The notes under the pieces are model-generated. The model ran no database searches, was not told the origin of the DNA, and saw nothing but the letters and a program-made list of their open reading frames with translations. From Planctomycetota bacterium (lineage in GTDB: Bacteria > Planctomycetota > Phycisphaerae > Phycisphaerales > UBA1924), in contig CAUJHH010000027.1 of the NCBI GenBank assembly GCA_963204725.1, forward strand, positions 62,001 through 126,000: a stretch of 64,000 nt of DNA. Direction: 5' to 3'. The translations under genes were made by a program, and so were the position numbers. Of the stretch, positions 17,301 to 23,801 are shown in pieces; position 1 is the stretch's first letter, and the number at the start of each line of letters is the position of its first letter.

Positions 17301-19917
17301 CAACGGTGCTGCAACGACATTCGACGCCGGCGCGGGTTTGCCCGGCACGATCGTCTTCTCGACCGATGGCGGCTCGGGCGCATCCATCGACTTCTCGAGC
17401 ACGCTCGACGGTGCGAACAACCTTGTGATCAATGCGGGCGCTCGCTCCGTCGTCCTCGCGGGTGTCGTCGGTGGATCGACTCCCTTCTCGTCGGTCGATA
17501 TCTCCGGCAGCCCGATCTCGACGGTCGGCGTGAACTCGGTCGGCACGCAGATCTTCCGCGGGCCGGTCAGTGTCACGGCGTCCGACGCGACCTTCGCCAC
17601 CGCCGATGGCGGCAATATCGCGTTCCAGCAGTCGCTCAATGGCGCGTCCAGCGTCACGGCTCGCGCGCCGCTCGGACAGATCACGTTCGGTGCACCGGTC
17701 GGGGGCACGACGCCGCTCCAGTCGATCGATGCCCAGGCTGCCACGATCAATCTCGCGAACACGAACACCATCGGTTCGCAGCGATTCATCGGCAGCAACT
17801 CGCTCGGATCCGGCGCCATCACCCTCACGACCGGTGGCGGCGCAGGTGCAAACATCACGCTTGGTGCAGTGGACGGCGCGCAGAACCTCACGCTGAATGC
17901 GGGCTCGCTCGGCGACATCGCCCTCACACAACCCGTGGGCGCCTCGACGGCCCTGCTTGATCTTGTGATCGCAAACGCGAGGAATGTCAGCACGGGCGCG
18001 GTGACCGCTCGCTCCATCTCGCAGGTCGCGGGGGCCGGGCTCAGCGCATTCTCGGGTCTGCTGAGCTCTTCCGGCGTAGCGGGCATCGATCTCAACGGCA
18101 CGGCATTCGACGTGCTCGGTGGGATGAACGCGGGCGGTTCCGGGTCCATCGCGGTTACCAATACGGGCCAGCTCCGCCTGCCCGCATCATCTGCAGTCGC
18201 CTACGGCGGCTCGTTCACGCAGGACGGCCCCGGCGGCGTGCTGCTCGGCACAAATCTCGTGAACGGCGCAACGCCCATCTCGTTCTCCGGCCCGATCGGA
18301 CTGACCGGCAACGTCGTGCTCGAGGGAAGCCAGATCTCGCTGGCTCAGGACGTCAACGCGAGCGGCGGCGCTCGCTCACTCGAAGTTCGCTCCACTGGAG
18401 ACATCTCTCTCGCGGGCGTGGGCAACGGTTCGCCGCTCTCGAGCTTCACGATTCGTGACCTCGATGGCACGGCCATCTCGACACTCGGCGGGGACATCAA
18501 CGCCGATGGCTTCGTCAGTATCGAGACGCCAATCCTGCTGTCGATGGACATCGGCATCACCGGCCTCGGTGGCGTGGCCTTCGGATCGACGATTGATGCC
18601 GCGCCGAGTTTGGACGCGGGCCTGACAGTTCAGACCGAGACGCTTGCCGTGAATCTGCCGTCGAATCCCGAGACGATTCCGATTATCGAACTCGGTGGCG
18701 ACATCGGCGCGACCAGAGCCCTGAGCCACTTGGAGTTCAATCCGATCGCGAGAGATACTGTCCCGCAGATTGCGACGATCGTCTCCCGGCAGGGAATCTC
18801 GATCGACTCAGGGACGCGATTTGAGATGGGGCGCAACGACAAGCTCACCGCCTTGGGCGACATCAACATCTCCGCCGATCAGGCGATACTCGGCGACCTC
18901 TCCGCGCTCGGTGACATCTCGGTGCAGGCGGGCAGCATCACGATTCTCACCCGAGACGGCGGCACGATCGTCGGGCCCCAGGCCCCCGGAACGGATCAAG
19001 GTGTCGACTTTGTCGCGAAGGATCGGATCGACTTCTCGACGACGCCGACGCTGGATCCGGACGGCCTGGTCTTCTTCGCGACGCAATCGGGCGGCGGATT
19101 CTCGCCATCACTCAGCGGCTTCTCCCAGCGGGCGTTTGGTTCGGTGGATGAGAGCCAGTTCTTCAAGGCGGGCACGACGCTCGTGCTTGACCTTCGTGCA
19201 CAGGGCCCGACCAACACCAACGTGAGCGAAGCGATCGCCGGTGCCGCGCCCCGTGAGTCACAGAGCGGAAACGTCCGTCGCGGAACCTCGATCGGCGGTG
19301 CCCAGGAGGATCAGCTCCGCGAGATCGGCGTCGATCCGCGTGGGCTGGATGTACAGACTCTGGTGGAAGCCCTCGTCGGTCGCGCGGTCTACGACGATCT
19401 GCCGGAGATCCCGGACTACAAGCCGCGTGACACACGCATCACGGAGAGCCGCCTGACCCAGTCGGTGGTGACGTCCGCGCTCCAGACCGTTGCCGAGGTG
19501 CTCGGCGAGAACAACTCCGAGCGCCGCGCTCAGTTGAAGGAGCACCTGCTGAATGCGGCCGACGCTTATCTCGAAACGACCGACGAGGTCCGCGTGACCG
19601 ATGGCGTCGCATTCCGCCGGTTCGTCGAGTCGAGCCCCGAGCACTCGGATGCTCTGGCCGATCTTCAGGGGCTCGAGCGCCTCTTCGCGCAGCTTCGACT
19701 CCTCGCCTTGACTGACTTTGAACTGGAGAAGGCGTGGCAGCAGATCTCGAGCAGCATCACGGATCGCCGCCTGCCCCCCACGTATCTGCGTCAAGCCGTC
19801 GAGCCGAACCGCAGCATTTCCACCGATGAGGAAGCGGAGTTCGATGAGGGCACGCCCATTGAGGAGCCGCCGGTCGATGCTGAACCGACCACAGAGGAGC
19901 CCGCGATGGCGGAGTGA
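8335..19917 (+). CDS. Giant filamentous-haemagglutinin-like exoprotein (TpsA)
   Basis: A secreted beta-helical protein of 3,860 residues, the probable substrate of the transporter just upstream and likely an adhesin. The ATG at 8335 follows AAGGGAG; an upstream GTG at 8281 has no such site. A signal peptide ends near AWA (residue 31). It is followed by a TPS domain with ARNGALTTITAANKTIINY, the RVLNRI region and NPAGVVFSQGA (residues 112-122; compare NPNGI/NPNL). The bulk consists of Gly/Thr/Asp-rich beta-helix repeats, including five tandem 177-residue units (about 11,230-13,650) and three dispersed copies of another unit (from 13,798, 14,818 and 16,480). The last 220 or so residues are helical and acidic. 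I saw no VENN motif or recognisable toxin tip, so this is an adhesin-type TpsA rather than a CDI toxin on present evidence. The gene is intact, with no frameshift. Confidence 0.9.
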   Translation: MLDRSSVMNRGSVRVLLVGPMMTAASLPAWAGPEGQQVVAGSATFARNGALTTITAANKTIINYSGFNIAGHETVRFIQPDASSRVLNRINGGSPTQIDGSLIANGIVYIVNPAGVVFSQGAMIDVGGLHAAAASMTNSDFTRGIDRFTDAQGSVINRGTIVSPEVTLFGRAVENTGSVISPNGVVAFVAGEDLYLGERGGNLYIKVEGVGGEVQAGGVQNLGSVSAPGGKVMVGSGDMFGVMLASSSRIAAKDVSIRGGSGAITSISGSIDASASAPGATGGSVDVRGDRVGLFDATINASGPAGGGDVRIGGDFHGGSGERASRTYVSEGSSIRADATKAGDGGSVVVWSDEVTRFAGQISARGAGIGAGGEAEVSGKDALLYTGFADLRSSNGAKGTLLLDPKNIIIETGGADTLPGNTAFTDVSTLDRTFSPATIEAGLDGANLTLQANNDITINDDVDASGNAGVGDLTLQAGRSVIIDADVTLRGSFSATANDTDVLLVAAERDGGAATITMTSGRTIDTSATGGDITLRVLEGGAADTSASTMTIASLNAGAGDVLARYAGPTANQGIQRADGASTITAATAAFATNGAGGGGFVGTSAEPVQLSVDNLEAVAQRNGAFFANDKDLVVGGAALGGLTGISVTSAAVSGDLGLDVAGAINVTEAIATAGTAAILATDGVTLNANVTTNSVIAGTSTINSDSDDDNNTSANPDALVVANGFVLNSSGNDLALTVGDLDINATGSINTGAGNLSIVGSAAADLIGIGSGVAGNDITISSAELANITVNNLTIGDAGSTAMQVGGVAATDLPGVGGTIELASDNITFQSDAEFPNVTARATDSVIVQGNLSTATGDLVLQGDSDSIAGGTDNVQIAANLTLGANVGLDVSATNGISLSGGAGTLVTFAGETVTLSDVASAASNVRIQAGGNIAASDVSIGAGTLAIELDAGDVGTFTADVGQINAGSVSVAAGSNDNVTFTGTITTSLAGGVDIDGGAITFQDDVTANGTGIVRVTNVGVLSITESAPIVAGGGFTQDGTGAVSLGANITTTGDPVSFLRAVTLADTTSDLVTIDTTNGGANAAGANVTFSSTTNATSAGAQSLTINGGTGGDILFTGGVGSLARMGTLRVQNARNVTATLAVQANAIEQVAGTGLTTFSSTVSAIGGGIDLNGQAFTFSNTVNSASGGVFSVTNAGALIIGPSAAITATGGFIQDGAGAVSLGANITTTGDAVSFAGATTLTDTASDLVTIDTTSGPAPAGGNVSFGSTLNAAVAGGQSLNINAGTGGDATFAGAVGTTRLGTLTITNARDFIASSTVSANAIRQVAGQRLTRFDGVVTTSTASGVDLDGTGFTFNDDVTANSSGIVRITNSGLLTIAEGAPITADGGVTQDGAGGISLGANVTTTGDAISFSGPVTLADTATDLVTIDTTSGSAAGANVSFGSTLTGTGAGVQSLTVNAGTGGDATFTGAIGSTRIGTLTVTNARDFIASSTMTAAAIRQLAGQRLTRFDGIVNTSAAAGVDLDGSAFTINDDVTSTGAGIFRVTNSGLLTIADGAPILAQGGFTQDGAGAISLGANITTNGTAVSMLRAVTLADTAADLVTINTTNGGSASGANVLFSSTIDGAAAGAQSLAVNAGTGGDVTFTGAVGGATRVGTLTITNAEDVIASSTIAAGAIRQVAGQQLTRFDGVIDTATAAGIDLDGSAFTFNDDVTTTGSGLFRVTNSGALTIATTAPVVASGAVTQDGAGAVSIGANVLGSGVAFSGPSTLAAPVTLTGGTGGVSFGSTLATGGNALTISSGGDVGFGGAVTGAGATLLIRPTLASTPIDLGTITGGSAAGTMTLSAASAANLDGFSAITIGFDPSVASHAIRAGTVAFNDPVTARTGSAGSIEVRDGGITGAGDSTVTLIGATTLNAGISNPGRGITVNGTVQVGQGSTAAISTGAGAGNIVVTGDIDGTAGGASEALTLTAGTGTIDLQGNVSGVDGAADATGLTSLTFGSAAGVDVQGIAITGPLTTTSALTGPFVADATVSVGSLDMDGTAFTFTGGLFSTGGVSITNSGLLTLVGGLTTNGAIEFTGPALLGGVFDSTDNTIMLGGPVTLTTDSEFDAGTSTFTLGASGSIDTDGNALTLTADDMVLASAAGSISSGGDGGAVIIQPATATRGISLSSPTTNPAVGFLGLSTAEVATLAGGFDSVTIGRADGRHEIRVGTLSFSDPLTIRTPVGGSVFVGNAGITGSDNASILIDGSGATTTLAANITTDGDDIVISDSVLVAANVVLSTGAATAGDVTIAGTIDQIGTSPVGTFGLTALAGTGSVNLQSATGANRAIASLTATGADINVASIGGSSDGVSGATALTATNALSLTGSAYRSGSLSLQGGTIAVQTPLTTVASSTGAVEFTGPVALADDADLDVNAATNATFSSTVDGTASGPTEVLNVVAGGLADFNGAIGAGSPVHSLGVSANTVDLGAVTTTTSQTIEGTAGVTLGADLTSIGNGGIAVTGPVTLGGPVTITSAGAIGDDIAINGTVNGAAALSIAAGAGDAALNGVVGATTALDSLTVTAANIALEAIGAAGEGVSGITSIVGTTSVTFNGLIYRANQQTYSAPAKTLAAGLTQFFASGDSITLSGGSTDLTGSTGLSMASLNGAISTDSLVGTAAGQTISIDSGTGAATLGGIAIRSGGGVGPAITLTGDEIDITGAVAGSTIVLQPSTPSLGINIASGASGAPLNLTIAELGFLADGFTQITIGREDNGAHAIVTGPITFRDPVRILTPFGGSVSVNSAMVGSDNASILIDGPDATTTLNAGITTNGNDITIDDSVIVGANVAISTQGGVGAPKGGDITITGTTNGANTLTLDAGLGAVLLQSLVGGSTPLASFVATGGSITVPGVSTTGLQAFNGSTIATGATPSFTTGGTAGDDISFNGTLDASGNLVANAGTSGIVTFASDVGGTTRPTSLVSTGAGIRFGGSQVRTVGLQDHNGAATTFDAGAGLPGTIVFSTDGGSGASIDFSSTLDGANNLVINAGARSVVLAGVVGGSTPFSSVDISGSPISTVGVNSVGTQIFRGPVSVTASDATFATADGGNIAFQQSLNGASSVTARAPLGQITFGAPVGGTTPLQSIDAQAATINLANTNTIGSQRFIGSNSLGSGAITLTTGGGAGANITLGAVDGAQNLTLNAGSLGDIALTQPVGASTALLDLVIANARNVSTGAVTARSISQVAGAGLSAFSGLLSSSGVAGIDLNGTAFDVLGGMNAGGSGSIAVTNTGQLRLPASSAVAYGGSFTQDGPGGVLLGTNLVNGATPISFSGPIGLTGNVVLEGSQISLAQDVNASGGARSLEVRSTGDISLAGVGNGSPLSSFTIRDLDGTAISTLGGDINADGFVSIETPILLSMDIGITGLGGVAFGSTIDAAPSLDAGLTVQTETLAVNLPSNPETIPIIELGGDIGATRALSHLEFNPIARDTVPQIATIVSRQGISIDSGTRFEMGRNDKLTALGDINISADQAILGDLSALGDISVQAGSITILTRDGGTIVGPQAPGTDQGVDFVAKDRIDFSTTPTLDPDGLVFFATQSGGGFSPSLSGFSQRAFGSVDESQFFKAGTTLVLDLRAQGPTNTNVSEAIAGAAPRESQSGNVRRGTSIGGAQEDQLREIGVDPRGLDVQTLVEALVGRAVYDDLPEIPDYKPRDTRITESRLTQSVVTSALQTVAEVLGENNSERRAQLKEHLLNAADAYLETTDEVRVTDGVAFRRFVESSPEHSDALADLQGLERLFAQLRLLALTDFELEKAWQQISSSITDRRLPPTYLRQAVEPNRSISTDEEAEFDEGTPIEEPPVDAEPTTEEPAMAE
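11230..13650 (+). repeat. Five tandem 528-534 bp coding repeats in the TpsA gene
   Basis: A 176-178 residue unit recurs about five times. The marker codons for 'QDG' fall at 11452, 11986, 12517, 13045 and 13579, giving periods of 534, 531, 528 and 534 bases. Each unit contains, in order: QDGxGxxSLGAN, TLADTxxDLVTIDTT, VNAGTGGDxTFTGAxG, TLTxTNARDFIAS, IRQxAGQxLTRFDG, GVDLDGxAFTFNDDVT and RVTNSGLLTIA. The middle copies are the most alike and the first the most diverged. A weaker sixth copy is visible near 17,890-18,260. Periods are always multiples of three, so the array expands in frame. Confidence 0.9.
13798..16911 (+). repeat. Three dispersed about 430 bp coding repeats (second TpsA repeat family)
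   Basis: Copies begin at about 13,798, 14,818 and 16,480. Each runs from an 'IxxxPxTxxxxIxL' element through GFxxITIGRxDGxHxI, then FxDPVxxRTPxGGSV and DNASILIDGxxATTTLNAxI, to ITxxGDDIxIxDSVxVxANVxxST. Copies two and three are closest, sharing for example SDNASILIDG exactly, while the first has drifted. Between the copies lie unrelated beta-helix segments, so this is a mosaic rather than a simple tandem array. Confidence 0.8.
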
Positions 19918-19977
19918 GCGATTGGCAGCATCAGCGATTGGTGCGAGTCAGAGATCGGATCCAAGACGAGGTGACCG

Positions 19978-21030
19978 TTGAGCGTTCTTGATGTCGGCAA
20001 GCTGCTTGAACCCATCCCCGGCGATTCGCCCTGTGGCGAGGATCTCGCGTATGACGCCGCATACGTGACGCTCTTGAAGGATGCGGAGGGAACGCCAGAG
20101 CGCCAGACGGGCGACTCCATCATCCCCGCCGAGGATCCGCACTGGCCGTCGATCAAGTCGACGTCACTGGAACTCTTCGCACGTTCCAAAGACCTGCGGC
20201 TCGCCATGCTGGTCGCGTTGTCCTGCACGCAGACGGACGGCTTGGCCGGACTGGCTTCCGGCCTTCGGTTGACCGCGGAACTGCTCGACAAGATGTGGCA
20301 GACCGCATTCCCGCGCCTCGATCCGGACGACAACAACGACCCGACAGAGAGAGCGAATATCGTTTCCGCGCTGGCGGTCTCGCCCTCGACGTTCGGTGAC
20401 ACATTCAGGTTCCAAGAGCGAGCGGTGCGTGTGCCGCTCTGCGCCTCTCCCCAGCTGGGCCGCTTCTCGTTGCTCGACATGCGACTCTCGACTGGAGACG
20501 AGCAGCCCGCACCCGAAAAGTCGGCACCAGAGCCCAGCGTGATCGAGGCGGCACTCACCGATACGCCGGTTGAAGCGCTGCAGGCGACGCGTGCGGCTGC
20601 GCAAGAATGCCACGATGCCGCAAAGGCGATCGAGGCCGCGTTTCTGACCCACGCGGGTCCCGGAATTGGTCCTTCGCTCGGCCCCTTTCGTGCTTTGTTC
20701 GCCGACATGACCAAGCGGCTCGACAGCCACCTTTCGGCGAGACTTGGGACGCCTGGACCGGTAGAGGCGGAGTCCGGCGGCGGCGGTGCTGACGGCGCGG
20801 CGAGGGGCGTCTCGGGCCAGATTCGCAACGCTGAAGACGTTCGTCGTGCGTTGGACCTGATCTGCCAGTACTATGAGCGACATGAGCCGTCGAGCCCAAT
20901 CCCGATTTTGTTGCGTCGCGCGCAGCGATTGGTCTCTCGGAGCTTTCTGGACATTATTCGGGATATGTCACCCGAAGCGTTGGACAAGCTTTCCACCATC
21001 AGCGGGGAGAATCTGACCGAGCAGACCTAA
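19978..21030 (+). CDS. tssA: T6SS baseplate/cap protein TssA (ImpA N-terminal domain)
   Basis: TssA primes baseplate and sheath assembly. The N-terminus has the ImpA signature PIPGDSPCGEDLAYD (residues 10-24), and the C-terminal segment has VRRALDLICQYYERHEPSSP and ILLRRAQRLVSRSFLDI, typical of the short TssA class that ends in a helical oligomerisation domain. The length of 350 residues fits. The start is TTG at 19978, with GAGGTGA just upstream; no in-frame ATG occurs before the conserved motif. Its stop lies 42 bases before tssB. A TTG start implies modest translation, which suits a low-copy assembly factor. Confidence 0.92.
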   Translation: MSVLDVGKLLEPIPGDSPCGEDLAYDAAYVTLLKDAEGTPERQTGDSIIPAEDPHWPSIKSTSLELFARSKDLRLAMLVALSCTQTDGLAGLASGLRLTAELLDKMWQTAFPRLDPDDNNDPTERANIVSALAVSPSTFGDTFRFQERAVRVPLCASPQLGRFSLLDMRLSTGDEQPAPEKSAPEPSVIEAALTDTPVEALQATRAAAQECHDAAKAIEAAFLTHAGPGIGPSLGPFRALFADMTKRLDSHLSARLGTPGPVEAESGGGGADGAARGVSGQIRNAEDVRRALDLICQYYERHEPSSPIPILLRRAQRLVSRSFLDIIRDMSPEALDKLSTISGENLTEQT

Positions 21031-21072
21031 CGGTCCGCGTTCCCCTTCGCGCCGGTCCTCCAAGGAGTTGTC

Positions 21073-21591
21073 ATGGCCAAGCAGAGCAGCCAAAAATTCA
21101 TCGCCCGTAACCGGGCTCCCCGCGTTCAGATCGAGTACGACCTGGAGTTGTACGGTGCGGAGAAGAAGATCAACCTGCCGTTCGTCATGGGTGTCATGGC
21201 CGATCTGTCGGGCAATCCTGCCGAGGGGCTCGCACCCGTCGAGCAGCGTAAGTTCCTCGAGATCGACATCGACAACTTCGATGAGCGTCTCAAGGCGTCC
21301 AAGCCGCGGGTCGCATTCCAGGTGCCCAACACGCTCACCGGCGAGGGCAACCTGAGCGTCGACATCACGTTCGAGAGTATGGACGACTTCTCGCCCGCCG
21401 CCGTGGCTCGCAAGGTTGATTCGCTCAACAAGCTGCTCACGGCGCGAACACAGCTCTCGAATCTCCTCTCGTATATGGATGGAAAGGCGGACGCGGAGAA
21501 GGTGCTCGCGAAGGCACTCAGCGATCCGACGCTTCTGCAGACGCTCGCGTCCGCGCCCAAGTCCGCTGGCAATGAAGGATCGGAGAGCTGA
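21073..21591 (+). CDS. tssB: T6SS contractile sheath small subunit TssB (VipA)
   Basis: TssB pairs with TssC to form the contractile sheath around the Hcp tube. The 172-residue protein has the family's hallmarks: SSQKFIARNRAPRVQIEYDL at the N-terminus, LPFVMGVMADLSG, then FLEIDIDNFDERL and the central LSVDITFESMDDFSPAAVA. A strong ribosome site AAGGAG (21062-21067) stands six bases before the ATG. tssC begins two bases after the stop, so the two sheath subunits are coupled. Confidence 0.97.
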   Translation: MAKQSSQKFIARNRAPRVQIEYDLELYGAEKKINLPFVMGVMADLSGNPAEGLAPVEQRKFLEIDIDNFDERLKASKPRVAFQVPNTLTGEGNLSVDITFESMDDFSPAAVARKVDSLNKLLTARTQLSNLLSYMDGKADAEKVLAKALSDPTLLQTLASAPKSAGNEGSES

Positions 21592-21593
21592 AC

Positions 21594-23090
21594 ATGGCCG
21601 AAAGCAACCCCCAGGCAGAATCGCAGGCAGCCGCTGGAACAGTCGAGGTCGGAGAGTTTGAGTCTCTGCTCAAGTCCAGCTTCAAACCCAAATCCGATCG
21701 CGCCCAGGAAGCGATCAAGGACGGCGTCCAGACCCTTGCGGAATGGGCGCTCAAAGACACCAAGATCATCTCCGACGATGTCGTCAAGTCCGTCTCGGCG
21801 ATTATCGCGGAAATCGACCGCAAGCTCAGCGAGCAGCTGAACCTGATTCTTCACCACTCGGACTTCCAGAAGCTCGAGGGCACGTGGAGAGGTCTCAACT
21901 ACCTCGTCAGCAACACCGAGACCGACGAGACGCTCAAGATCCGCGTCATGAACATCCCTAAAAAGGATGCGGCGAAGGTCGTCAAGAAGTTCAAGGGTGC
22001 GGCGTGGGATCAGAGCCCGCTCTTCAAGAAGCTCTACGAGGACGAGTTCGGTACTCCGGGTGGAGAGCCGTTTGGTGCCCTCGTCGGTGACTACGAGTTC
22101 GACCACAGCCCGCCCGATGTGGAGATGCTCTCCGGCATGGCGCAGATCGCCTCCGCGGCCCACGCCCCCTTCCTGGCTGCCGCTGCGCCCGGGCTGCTCA
22201 ACATGGAGTCCTGGCAGGAGCTCTCAAATCCTCGGGACCTCACCAAGATTTTCGGCACGGCCGAGTATGCGCCGTGGCGATCACTCCGTGAGTCAGAAGA
22301 CTCCCGTTACATCGGCCTCGCCATGCCGCGATTCCTCTCTCGAATCCCATACGGATCGAAGACCAATCCCGTGGAAGACTTCGCGTTCGAGGAGGACACC
22401 GAGGGCGCCAAGCACGACAAGTACGTCTGGTCGAACGCCGCGTACTCGATGGCCGCCAACATCACCAGATCATTCAAGCAGTACGGCTGGTGCTCACGCA
22501 TCCGCGGCGTCGAGTCGGGCGGCATGGTCGAGGGGCTCCCCTGCCATACTTTCCCCACGGACGACGGCGGCGTCGACATGAAGTGCCCGACCGAGATCGC
22601 GATCACCGATCGCCGTGAGGCCGAACTGGCGCGGAACGGCATGATGCCGCTCTCACACTGGAAGAACACGGACTACGCCGTGTTCGTCGGTGCCCAGTCG
22701 CTCCACAAGCCCGCGGTCTATGACGACGCCGATGCTTCCGCGAATGCGCAGCTCGGCGCTCGCTTGCCGTATCTCTTCTCGACGTGCCGTTTCGCCCACT
22801 ACCTCAAGTGCATCGTCCGAGACAAGATCGGCTCCTTCAAGGAGCGTCCGGACATGGAGCGGTGGCTCAACAACTGGATCATGCAGTACGTCACCGCAGA
22901 TCCCAACGCGTCGGAAGAGACCAAGGCCAGGTATCCGCTGGCGGCTGCCGAGGTCAAGGTCGAGGAAGTCCCCGGCAATCCCGGTTACTACACCTCCAAG
23001 TTCTTCCTGCGGCCGCACTACCAGCTCGAGGGCCTCACTGTCTCGCTCCGTCTCGTCTCGAAGCTGCCGTCTGTGAAGAGCGGCGGATAA
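21594..23090 (+). CDS. tssC: T6SS contractile sheath large subunit TssC (VipB)
   Basis: The large sheath subunit, 498 residues as usual for the family. Typical segments are EGTWRGLNYLVSNTETDETL, SPLFKKLYEDEFGTPGGEPF, the GDYEFDHSP region, GSKTNPVEDFAFEE and the C-terminal KFFLRPHYQLEGLTVSLRLV. It follows tssB by two bases. The sequence is complete and shows no unusual insertions. It would be removed from used sheaths by the ClpV ATPase encoded further along the cluster. Confidence 0.97.
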   Translation: MAESNPQAESQAAAGTVEVGEFESLLKSSFKPKSDRAQEAIKDGVQTLAEWALKDTKIISDDVVKSVSAIIAEIDRKLSEQLNLILHHSDFQKLEGTWRGLNYLVSNTETDETLKIRVMNIPKKDAAKVVKKFKGAAWDQSPLFKKLYEDEFGTPGGEPFGALVGDYEFDHSPPDVEMLSGMAQIASAAHAPFLAAAAPGLLNMESWQELSNPRDLTKIFGTAEYAPWRSLRESEDSRYIGLAMPRFLSRIPYGSKTNPVEDFAFEEDTEGAKHDKYVWSNAAYSMAANITRSFKQYGWCSRIRGVESGGMVEGLPCHTFPTDDGGVDMKCPTEIAITDRREAELARNGMMPLSHWKNTDYAVFVGAQSLHKPAVYDDADASANAQLGARLPYLFSTCRFAHYLKCIVRDKIGSFKERPDMERWLNNWIMQYVTADPNASEETKARYPLAAAEVKVEEVPGNPGYYTSKFFLRPHYQLEGLTVSLRLVSKLPSVKSGG

Positions 23091-23185
23091 ACCGGTGCGC
23101 GCCGATGCGTGCATCGAACGTCTCTCTTTCGCAGCGGTCGCACAAAGTCAATCAGAAGAACTGAACATCCAATAAGGGGATTCAC

Positions 23186-23683
23186 ATGCCTTTCGACGCA
23201 TTCCTGAAGATCTCGACCATTCCCGGAGAGTCCACCGACGATAAGCACAAGGACTGGATCGAGATCCTCTCCTTCAGCCACGGTCTGACGCAGATGGCGG
23301 GCGGCTCGCACTCCAGCGGCGGTGCTCGCACCGCGGCACGCACCGACCACTCCGACTTCGCCGCCGTCAAGGCCCTCGACAAGGCCTCGCCCAAGCTCAA
23401 CTACGCCTGCTGCAACGGCGAGCACATCCCGGAAGTCACGGTTGAACTCTGCCGCGCGACCGGAGACAAGCAGCGCTACATGCAGTACAAGATGTACGAT
23501 GTGATCGTCTCCTCCGTTCGTCCCGGCGGCAGCGCCCAGGGTGGCGAGGCACTTCCGCTCGAGGAGATCAGCTTCAACTACGGCAAGATCGAGTGGATCT
23601 ACACCACGACCGATCACAAGTCCGGCAAGGCCGCCGGCGATGTGAAGGCCCACTGGGATCTGGTCGGAAACAAGGGCGGCTGA
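23186..23683 (+). CDS. hcp: T6SS tube protein Hcp (TssD)
   Basis: Hcp hexamers stack into the inner tube that the sheath propels. This 165-residue protein starts MPFDAFLKIS and has GESTDDKHKDWIEILSFSHG, a form of the conserved 'GExxDxxHxxWIxxxSxxxG' Hcp opening. The end KIEWIYTTTDHKSGKAAG, with a polar tail, is also typical. AAGGGG (23174-23179) stands six bases before the ATG, a strong site for an abundant protein. A 95-base gap precedes it and a perfect hairpin follows, so it may be expressed more strongly than its neighbours. A short inner segment (SHSSGGARTAARTDHSDF) is the variable loop. Confidence 0.96.
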   Translation: MPFDAFLKISTIPGESTDDKHKDWIEILSFSHGLTQMAGGSHSSGGARTAARTDHSDFAAVKALDKASPKLNYACCNGEHIPEVTVELCRATGDKQRYMQYKMYDVIVSSVRPGGSAQGGEALPLEEISFNYGKIEWIYTTTDHKSGKAAGDVKAHWDLVGNKGG

Positions 23684-23702
23684 TTCGAACCGCATTTCCA
23701 AA

Positions 23703-23732
23703 CGCCGACACCCTCCGACGAGGGTGTCGGCG
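23703..23732 (+). terminator. Hairpin terminator or attenuator after hcp
   Basis: A perfect 13-bp stem, CGCCGACACCCTC (23703-23715) and GAGGGTGTCGGCG (23720-23732), closes a CGAC loop and is followed by the weakly T-rich ATTTGCTT. It lies 20 bases after the hcp stop, in the 118-base gap before the tagJ-like gene. Because the T tract is poor, partial read-through into the downstream baseplate genes is likely. It could also protect the hcp message 3' end. Confidence 0.75.
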
Positions 23733-23801
23733 ATTTGCTTGCGCCTCCCTCCGGGCGCATCCGCGTAACCTGTCGGTGCAACGAGCTGGGAGCATGAAAC
23801 G

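Noticed and set aside
19250..19917. TpsA as a CdiA-type contact-dependent inhibition toxin with an immunity gene
   Set aside because: No VENN motif, no toxin domain, and the next gene is tssA rather than a small immunity protein.
23103..23116. Palindrome CGATGC-GT-GCATCG before hcp as an operator
   Set aside because: Too short a loop for a hairpin and no promoter nearby; may be chance in GC-rich DNA.
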